Below are positions 58,474 through 64,000 of a DNA stretch of 64,000 nt, one piece after another. The notes beneath the pieces were generated by a model. The model searched no databases, was not told where the DNA came from, and saw only the letters and a program-made list of their open reading frames with translations. Position 1 is the stretch's first letter; each line of letters begins with the position of its first letter. A program made the position numbers and the translations under genes. This stretch comes from Pseudonocardia sp. C8 (GTDB taxonomy: Bacteria; Actinomycetota; Actinomycetes; Mycobacteriales; Pseudonocardiaceae): assembly GCF_014267175.1 (NCBI RefSeq), contig NZ_JACMTR010000002.1:1973001-2037000 (forward strand), in the 5' to 3' direction.

Positions 58474-59703
58474 GTGCCGCGCCGCCGTCGCGGTCTCCGG
58501 CCGCGGCTGACCCTGCTGGCCACCGGGCTGGTCGCCGTGGTGGCGGCCCTGCTGCTGTGGCTGGGCTGGATGCTGGTCGGCGCGGCCGTCGCGGGGACCC
58601 CCGCGCTGCCCGGCACGGTCGTCGTGAACGGGGTGCCGGTGCCGGCCGAGACCGCCCGGGACGCGATCGCCGCGGCAGCCCGTGCGGAGGTGCTCCGGGC
58701 CGGGCTGATCGCGTTCCCGCTGGTCGTCGTGGCCGGGGCGGTGGCGGCGTGGGTGCTGGTCGGGCGGGTGCTGGACCCGCTGCGGCGGGTCGTCGACACC
58801 GCCTCTCGGCTGTCCGCGAGCTCGCTGGACGAGCGGGTCGCCCTCGCGTCCGCCCGGGGCGAGGTGGCCGAGCTGGCCGCGGCGTTCGACGCGATGCTCG
58901 ACCGGCTGCAGGCCGCGTTCGACGCGCAGCGCCGCTTCGTCGCCAACGCCGGGCACGAGCTCCGGACCCCGCTCGCCGTGCTGCGCACCGAGATCGACGT
59001 GACCCTGCAGGACCCGGGCGCCGACGCGGCCGAGCTGCGCCGGATGGCCGAGGTCGTCCGGGACGCCGGCCGGCGCTGTGACGAGCTCGTCACCGGCCTG
59101 CTCCTGCTCGCCCGCACCGAGGCCTCGGGCCCGCTGGCCGGAGCCGACCGGGCGACCGTGGACCTGGGCACGGTCCTCGCCGCCGAGCTGGACGCGATCG
59201 CCCCGGATGCCGCGGCGCGGGCACTGGTGGTGCGGACCGACACGCGGCCGGTCGCCGTCGGCGGGGAGGAGGTGCTGCTGCGGCGGCTGGTGGCGAACCT
59301 CCTGGAGAACGCCGTGCGGCACAACCGTGACGGCGGCTGGATCGAGGTGGGGTGCGCCGGCACGCCGGACGGGTGGGTCGGGCTGCGGGTCGCCTCGTCC
59401 GGGCCGGAGCTGGGCCCGGGGCAGGTCGCGGAGCTGTTCGAGCCGTTCCGCCGGGGCCCGGTGGCCCGCACCGCGCACACCCGGGGGTCGGGCCTGGGCC
59501 TGTCGATCGTGCGGGCGGTCGCGACCGCGCACGGGGGAACCGTGGTGGGCGAGCCGGTGCCCGGTGGCGGGCTGGAGGTCCGGGTGACCCTGCCGGACGG
59601 GCGGGGCGCCGGCGAGCGTGGGGGAGACGTACCGGGCTCCGCGGGTGCGCCCGGCGGCGCCCGACGTGCGACGCAGGCCGTGCCCGGCGACCGGGAGCGC
59701 TGA
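58474..59703 (+). CDS. sensor histidine kinase (HAMP, HisKA, HATPase)
   Basis: 409 residues from the GTG at 58474. Two membrane segments (about 12-40 and 76-98) flank a short extracytoplasmic loop of only about 35 residues, so sensing may be intramembrane. HAMP at about 98-150, phosphoacceptor H161 in RFVANAGHELRTPLA, N box LLENAVRHN, and G2 box SGLGLSIVRAV. Its C-terminal 30 residues are Gly/Arg-rich and probably disordered. Partner of the OmpR-type regulator. Confidence 0.93.
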   Translation: MPRRRRGLRPRLTLLATGLVAVVAALLLWLGWMLVGAAVAGTPALPGTVVVNGVPVPAETARDAIAAAARAEVLRAGLIAFPLVVVAGAVAAWVLVGRVLDPLRRVVDTASRLSASSLDERVALASARGEVAELAAAFDAMLDRLQAAFDAQRRFVANAGHELRTPLAVLRTEIDVTLQDPGADAAELRRMAEVVRDAGRRCDELVTGLLLLARTEASGPLAGADRATVDLGTVLAAELDAIAPDAAARALVVRTDTRPVAVGGEEVLLRRLVANLLENAVRHNRDGGWIEVGCAGTPDGWVGLRVASSGPELGPGQVAELFEPFRRGPVARTAHTRGSGLGLSIVRAVATAHGGTVVGEPVPGGGLEVRVTLPDGRGAGERGGDVPGSAGAPGGARRATQAVPGDRER

Positions 59704-59708
59704 CCGGG

Positions 59709-60830
59709 TCAGCGGGTGTCGAGCACCGGCTCCAGCAGCGGGGCGAGCAGCTCGATCTGCCACGGCCGCGCCCCACCGGCGGCCAGCGCGCCGCGGACCT
59801 CGCCGTCGACCGGCGGCTCCCAGCACATCCGGCGCAGCAGGTCGGGCTGCAGCAGGTTCTCCACCGGCACGGTGTACTCCTCGGACACCTCCGCCAGCAC
59901 CGCCCGGGCCCGGGTCAGCCGGTCGGCGGCCTCCGGGGCCCGGTCGGCCCAGCGGGACACCGGGGGCGGGCCGTCGGTGGGCGCGGACCCGCGGGGCAGC
60001 TCGGCCTCGGGCAGCTCCGCGGCGCGGCGCAGCGCGTCGAACCAGTACGCGGCCAGCCGTCGCTGGGAGCGCCCGCGGAACACCGGCAGCGCGGCCAGCG
60101 CCTCCGCCGAGGCCGGGTTCCGCACGGCGGCGTCGACGATCGCGGCGTCGGGCAGCACCCGGCCAGGCGCGATGTCCCGCTCGGCGGCCAGCGTGTCGCG
60201 GGCCTGCCACAGCTCCCGCACCGCCGCGAGTGGGCGGGGCCTGCGCACCTTGTGGATCCCCGACGTCCGCCGCCACGGCTCGGCCCGCGGCGCGGGCGGC
60301 GGCGCGGTGCGGACCGCCTCGAACTCCTGGCGGGCCCACTCGAGCTTGCCCTGGGCGTCGAGCAGACCGGTGAGGACGTCCCGCAGCTCGATCAGCACCT
60401 CGACGTCGAGCGCGGCGTAGACCAGCCAGTCCTCCGGGAGCGGCCGCCGGGACCAGTCGGCGGCGCCGTGGCCCTTCTCCAGGGACAGCCCGAGCAGGTT
60501 CTCGACCATCGGGCCGAGACCGACCCGGGGGAGCCCGGCGAGCCGCCCGGCGAGCTCGGTGTCGAACAGCGATGCGGGTCGCAGGTCCAGCTCGGCGAGG
60601 CAGGCAAGGTCCTGGGAGGCCGCGTGCAGCACCCATTCCGGTCCGTCGAGCGCGGCGGCGAGGGGAGCGAGGTCGCCGCGCAGGGCGATGGGGTCCACGA
60701 GTGCGGTGCCGGCGCCGGCCCGGCGCAGCTGCACCAGGTAGGCGCGCTGGGAGTAGCGGAAGCCGGAGGCGCGCTCGGCGTCCACGGCGACCGGACCGGT
60801 ACCGGCGGCGACGGTCTCGGCGACCGCCAC
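59709..60830 (-). CDS. RNase D-like 3'-5' exonuclease with HRDC domain
   Basis: DEDD-family ribonuclease. From the GTG at 60830 the product has 373 residues: exonuclease motifs DAERASGFRYSQRAYLVQL (D-x-E), LHAASQDLACLAEL and WLVYAALDVEVLIELRDVL (Tyr/Asp), then an HRDC-like region near 200-290. Odd: the codons before 60830 still read as the conserved family N-terminus (PLLSPADGLPPVVESPAAL), but no ATG, GTG or TTG lies in frame before the upstream stop at 61017-61019. A CTG start (60881 or 60884) or a small indel is possible. Confidence 0.85.
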   Translation of the reverse strand: MAVAETVAAGTGPVAVDAERASGFRYSQRAYLVQLRRAGAGTALVDPIALRGDLAPLAAALDGPEWVLHAASQDLACLAELDLRPASLFDTELAGRLAGLPRVGLGPMVENLLGLSLEKGHGAADWSRRPLPEDWLVYAALDVEVLIELRDVLTGLLDAQGKLEWARQEFEAVRTAPPPAPRAEPWRRTSGIHKVRRPRPLAAVRELWQARDTLAAERDIAPGRVLPDAAIVDAAVRNPASAEALAALPVFRGRSQRRLAAYWFDALRRAAELPEAELPRGSAPTDGPPPVSRWADRAPEAADRLTRARAVLAEVSEEYTVPVENLLQPDLLRRMCWEPPVDGEVRGALAAGGARPWQIELLAPLLEPVLDTR

Positions 60831-60967
60831 GAGGGCGGCCGGGGACTCGACGACCGGCGGGAGGCCGTCGGCGGGACTCAGCAGGGGAACCGGATCGGGT
60901 GAACCGTCCGGGGACGGATCACCGGGCGGCCGGAATCCCGTACCGCCTGTGGTCCGCGCTCCCTGGT

Positions 60968-61714
60968 TCAGCGAATGACCCCCGCACGCATCGCCAGCGC
61001 GACCATCTGGGCGCGGTCACCGGTGCCGAGCTTGCGCCCGATCCGGGAGAGGTGGCTCTTCACGGTCAGCGCCGAGAGGCTCAGCGCCTCACCGATCTCC
61101 TTGTTGGACTGGCCGTCCGCGACGAGCTGGAGCACCTCGACCTCGCGGGCGGAGAGCTCGCGCGGGGTGTTGTCGGTGCCTGGCACCCGGGATCCGGTGG
61201 CGAGCAGCGGCGCGACCGTCGGGTCAGCGTAGACGCCGCCGTCGAGCACCCGCTTGACCCCGTCGGTCACCACCGACGGCGAGGCCGACTTCAACAGGTA
61301 CGCCTGGGCGCCGGCCTGGAAGGCCGACCGGACCGCGTACGGGTCGTCCGAGGACGCCAGCACGACCAGCCGGTTCCAGCCCAGCGAACGGAGCTCGCTG
61401 ACCAGGTCCAGGCCGCTGCCGTCGGGCAGGGTGAGGTCGAGGATCGCGAGGTCGCACGGTCCGGACGCGTGTGCGCGGGCCCGGGCCTCGGTCACCGAGG
61501 CGGCCTCGTGGACGGTGCCCGCCCCCATCGAGCGGAGCCGGCCCGCGATCGCCTCCCGGAGCAGCGGGTGATCGTCCACGACGAGAACCGTGAACAGCTC
61601 CTCCCGCGGCTGCGGCACGATCCCCGGCGAGAGCACGGCTCCACCGATCGGAGCGCCACCGGCGGTGGAGCTGCCGGAACTCTGCGCCGGAACTTGCTGG
61701 CCAAGTACAGCCAC
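60968..61714 (-). CDS. LuxR-type response regulator
   Basis: 248 residues from the GTG at 61714 (AGGAAGG 7 nt upstream). A 40-residue polar N-terminal extension precedes the receiver domain, whose phosphoacceptor Asp is D93 (LAILDLTLPDGSG) and Lys is in YLLKSASPS. LuxR HTH at about 185-245 (LSAREVEVLQLVADGQSNKEIGEALSLS, TVKSHLSRIGRKL). No cognate kinase is adjacent, so it is an orphan regulator in this window. Confidence 0.9.
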   Translation of the reverse strand: MAVLGQQVPAQSSGSSTAGGAPIGGAVLSPGIVPQPREELFTVLVVDDHPLLREAIAGRLRSMGAGTVHEAASVTEARARAHASGPCDLAILDLTLPDGSGLDLVSELRSLGWNRLVVLASSDDPYAVRSAFQAGAQAYLLKSASPSVVTDGVKRVLDGGVYADPTVAPLLATGSRVPGTDNTPRELSAREVEVLQLVADGQSNKEIGEALSLSALTVKSHLSRIGRKLGTGDRAQMVALAMRAGVIR

Positions 61715-61946
61715 GTCGTCAACCTTCCTGGAGTCGGTCGTCCGTCCCCGACCAACACCGGAACCCGAGGGACGGAGAGTGGCGCTCGGCCGCCCGGGTG
61801 GGTGCCATGCGGGAGATGGTATCCCTCCATGCGGCCTAACGTCCCGTGTGCAGTCGAACTTCTGGCATGGAAAGTTACATGGCTGTGGGTGCGGTCCCAC
61901 CCGGACGGGTGACGTTTTCCCCCTCTGTGCCCTTGACCTGCGGGTA

Positions 61947-62552
61947 TCAGCCGGGTGACCGGCTGAGAGGGACGGCGCCGACCGGCGGAAGGCCCGCCGC
62001 GGTCGCCACCAGGGCACCGAACGCGACGGCGTGTCGGGCAAGATCGGCGTCGCTCTCCGTAGGCGTCCAGGAGGCGCGCAGCTCGACGTCGTCCTCCCGC
62101 GGAGGGTCGTCGCCGTCCTCGCTCAGGCCGCCGAACCGGACCGACGACGTCTGGGTCACCGTCCCGCCCAGCGCGGTGTACCCGGCGCCGGCGTGCTCCA
62201 GCGCGTCGGTCAGCCAGGACCACCCGATCCGGGGCAGCATGTCGTCGCCGAGCTGGCCGGGCTCCAGGCGGGCCTGGACGAAGCAGACCAGGCGGAAGGT
62301 GCCCTGCCAGCGTTCCTGCCCGTCCGGGTCGTGCAGCAGGATCAGGCGTCCCGAGGTGTCCGGCTCGTCGAGGTCGTCGGTGCCGTCGCCGCGGTGCCCG
62401 ATGTCGGCCTCGACGCTCGTCGCCCAGCTGAACGGGGCGAGCCGGGGCGGGGCCTCCAGCGGGCGCACCACGAGCTCCGGGCGCGGCGCCACCGACGCCA
62501 GCGACGACACGGCCCGGCGGAACGGCGGTGGTGAGGAGTTCGGGTCCGGCAC
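61947..62552 (-). CDS. DUF3000 family protein
   Basis: 201 residues from the GTG at 62552 ([15 protein letters not shown]). Actinobacterial family of unknown function, usually beside hemE as here. Conserved blocks: [54 protein letters not shown], and [40 protein letters not shown] start at 62648 would add 32 residues but overlap hemE. Confidence 0.88.
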   Translation of the reverse strand: MPDPNSSPPPFRRAVSSLASVAPRPELVVRPLEAPPRLAPFSWATSVEADIGHRGDGTDDLDEPDTSGRLILLHDPDGQERWQGTFRLVCFVQARLEPGQLGDDMLPRIGWSWLTDALEHAGAGYTALGGTVTQTSSVRFGGLSEDGDDPPREDDVELRASWTPTESDADLARHAVAFGALVATAAGLPPVGAVPLSRSPG

Positions 62553-62646
62553 GGCGGGGAACTCTAGGACGCCCCGGGCGGGCGACCTGGTAGGCGCGCC
62601 GGGCGCCTGCGCGCCGGCCGCGGCCGCGTGCGAGGATGAGCGGGTC

Positions 62647-63756
62647 ATGACTGCAGGCACCGTCACCCCAGCGACCGACGTCCCGGCACGCCGTGCAGAT
62701 GGGCGTTCCGCATCCGCTCCACGCCGCGACCTGAGCGGATCCCCGTTCCTGGACGCGGCGCACGGTCGCCGCCCGTCGCGGCTGCCGGTGTGGTTCATGC
62801 GCCAGGCCGGGCGGTCGCTGCCCGAGTACCGGGCCCTGCGGGCGGGCAACGGGATGCTCGAGGCCTGCCTGACCCCCGAGCTCACCTGCGAGATCACCCT
62901 GCAGCCGGTGCGACGGCACGGGGTCGACGCGGCGATCCTGTTCTCCGACATCGTGGTGCCGCTGTACCTGGCCGGTATCGGGGTCGACATCGTCGCGGGG
63001 ACCGGGCCCGTCGTGGAGCACCCGGTGCGCACCGCGGCCGACGTCGAGGCGCTGCCCGAGCTGGAGCCGGGCCAGGCCGACCGGGTGGCGGAGGCGATCG
63101 CGCTGCTGCTGCCCGAGCTGGGGGGCACCCCGCTGATCGGGTTCGCCGGGGCGCCGTTCACGCTCGCGTCCTACCTCGTCGAGGGCGGCCCCAGCCGCAA
63201 CCACGAGGTCACCAAGGCGATGATGCGCTCGCAGCCCGGCGTCTGGCACGCGCTGATGGCGAAGCTGTCCCGGCTCACCGGGGCCTTCCTGCAGCGCCAG
63301 GTCGCGGCCGGTGTCGACGCGGTCCAGCTGTTCGACTCGTGGGCAGGTGCCCTGTCCGAGCGGGACTACCGCGAGTTCGTGCTGCCGCACTCGTCGGCCG
63401 TGCTCTCCTCGCTCGCCGGGTCCGGGCTGCCCAGGATCCACTTCGGTGTCGGCACCGCCGAGCTGTACGGCGCGATGACCGAGGCCGGCGCGGACGTCAT
63501 CGGCGTCGACTGGCGCACCCCGCTCGACGTCGCCGCCGCCCGGGCCGGGGGTGCGGTCCCGGTGCAGGGCAACCTCGACCCGGCGGTGCTGTTCGCCGGC
63601 CGCGACGCGATCGACGCCGAGGTCCGACGGATCGCCGCGGAGGGCACGCGGTGCCCGGGGCACGTGTTCAACCTGGGCCACGGCGTGCTGCCGCAGACCG
63701 ACCCGGACGTCATCACCCGCACGGTCGAGGCGGTCCACGCCCAGCCGGTCGGGTGA
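62647..63756 (+). CDS. hemE: uroporphyrinogen decarboxylase HemE
   Basis: Decarboxylates uroporphyrinogen III to coproporphyrinogen III in heme synthesis. 369 residues from the ATG at 62647. Motifs: [20 protein letters not shown] (substrate Arg), [16 protein letters not shown] (catalytic Asp), [26 protein letters not shown] and [13 protein letters not shown] (His). About 30 extra N-terminal residues are low complexity. The stop overlaps the next gene (GTGA). Confidence 0.96.
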   Translation: MTAGTVTPATDVPARRADGRSASAPRRDLSGSPFLDAAHGRRPSRLPVWFMRQAGRSLPEYRALRAGNGMLEACLTPELTCEITLQPVRRHGVDAAILFSDIVVPLYLAGIGVDIVAGTGPVVEHPVRTAADVEALPELEPGQADRVAEAIALLLPELGGTPLIGFAGAPFTLASYLVEGGPSRNHEVTKAMMRSQPGVWHALMAKLSRLTGAFLQRQVAAGVDAVQLFDSWAGALSERDYREFVLPHSSAVLSSLAGSGLPRIHFGVGTAELYGAMTEAGADVIGVDWRTPLDVAAARAGGAVPVQGNLDPAVLFAGRDAIDAEVRRIAAEGTRCPGHVFNLGHGVLPQTDPDVITRTVEAVHAQPVG

Positions 63757-64000
63757 CCGCGCCGGTCTCCGTCGCCGTCGTCGGCGGCGGGATCTCCGGG
63801 CTCGCCGCGGCGCACCGGCTGCGCACCCTGCTCGGGGACTCCGCCGAGATCACCGTGCTCGAGCAGCGGGACCGGCTCGGCGGGGTGCTGCACACCGTCG
63901 ACCTGGCCGGGGAGCCGTTCGACGTCGGCGCCGAGGCCTTCCTCGCCCGGCGGCCCGAGATGCCGGCGCTGCTCCGCGAGATCGGCCTGTCGGCATCGCT
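63753..64000 (+). CDS. hemG: protoporphyrinogen oxidase (partial, runs off the window)
   Basis: 82 residues seen from the GTG at 63753. The N-terminus [24 protein letters not shown] is an FAD dinucleotide-binding motif, followed by [35 protein letters not shown], typical of the HemY/HemG-type coproporphyrinogen/protoporphyrinogen oxidase that follows hemE in actinobacteria. Whether it uses copro- or protoporphyrinogen cannot be judged; the symbol is by family convention. Confidence 0.88.
   Translation, partial: MTAPVSVAVVGGGISGLAAAHRLRTLLGDSAEITVLEQRDRLGGVLHTVDLAGEPFDVGAEAFLARRPEMPALLREIGLSAS

Noticed and set aside
55590..64000. P450 or other modifying enzyme for the hexapeptides
   Set aside because: No P450 heme motif (FxxGxxxC) or radical-SAM motif (CxxxCxxC) was found in the genes near the micro-ORFs, so a RiPP cluster cannot be claimed.

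Overview
The window is a contiguous stretch of a very GC-rich actinobacterial chromosome. The best guess is a Pseudonocardia-like member of the Pseudonocardiales. Evidence: strong GC bias at third codon positions; frequent GTG starts; GTGA/ATGA stop-start overlaps; probably leaderless mRNAs with a TANNNT box 6-7 nt before the start codon; and actinobacterial signature genes (a PriA-type HisA, a DUF3558 lipoprotein, a DUF222/13E12 HNH protein, DUF3000 beside hemE, the TIGR02234-type Trp-operon membrane protein, an actinobacterial gas-vesicle cluster). No rRNA, tRNA, CRISPR array, prophage or complete insertion sequence was seen.

Layout. 0-11 kb: histidine biosynthesis (hisD-C-B, hisH, priA, hisF, hisI), split by a convergent three-gene molybdenum aldehyde/xanthine oxidoreductase operon and by a lipoprotein plus a small helical protein that looks like a type VII secretion substrate. 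11-18.6 kb: a universal stress protein, cytochrome oxidase subunit I, a DUF2236 protein, a membrane protein, a NarL-type two-component system and a TetR regulator preceded by a chain of repeat-encoded micro-ORFs. 18.6-23.3 kb: trpE, a Trp-associated membrane protein, trpC and lgt (trpB and trpA are not here) and a DUF2461 protein. 23.3-24.4 kb: a non-coding block with a roughly 62-bp hairpin repeat array. 24.4-31 kb: M28 aminopeptidase lipoprotein, VanZ-like protein, pyruvate kinase, thioesterase II, dienelactone hydrolase, O-acetylhomoserine sulfhydrylase, CoA-binding protein. 31.1-32.3 kb: a decayed FAD oxidase. 32.6-39.1 kb: a ten-gene gas-vesicle operon with unusually long charged disordered tails. 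39.2-52.1 kb: malate dehydrogenase, an SOS-box HNH protein, the trehalose genes treX-treY-treZ, a HIT protein, a histidine phosphatase and an MFS transporter. 52.1-55.6 kb: two convergent paralogous membrane GGDEF proteins, each with divergent hexapeptide micro-genes (MRN[W/R]GW) in its upstream region. 55.8-64 kb: dxs with an OmpR-type two-component system, an RNase D-like exonuclease, a LuxR-type response regulator, DUF3000, hemE and the start of a protoporphyrinogen oxidase gene.

Most of the window is core metabolism: His and Trp synthesis, glycolysis/TCA, sulfur assimilation into homocysteine, glycogen-to-trehalose conversion, MEP isoprenoid entry and heme. The parts most likely to hold something undescribed are the GGDEF/hexapeptide module (52.2-55.6 kb), the micro-ORF chain upstream of the TetR gene, the 62-bp hairpin array and the disordered-tail gas-vesicle operon. 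All starts, promoters and operators were read by eye; no database search or folding calculation was run.
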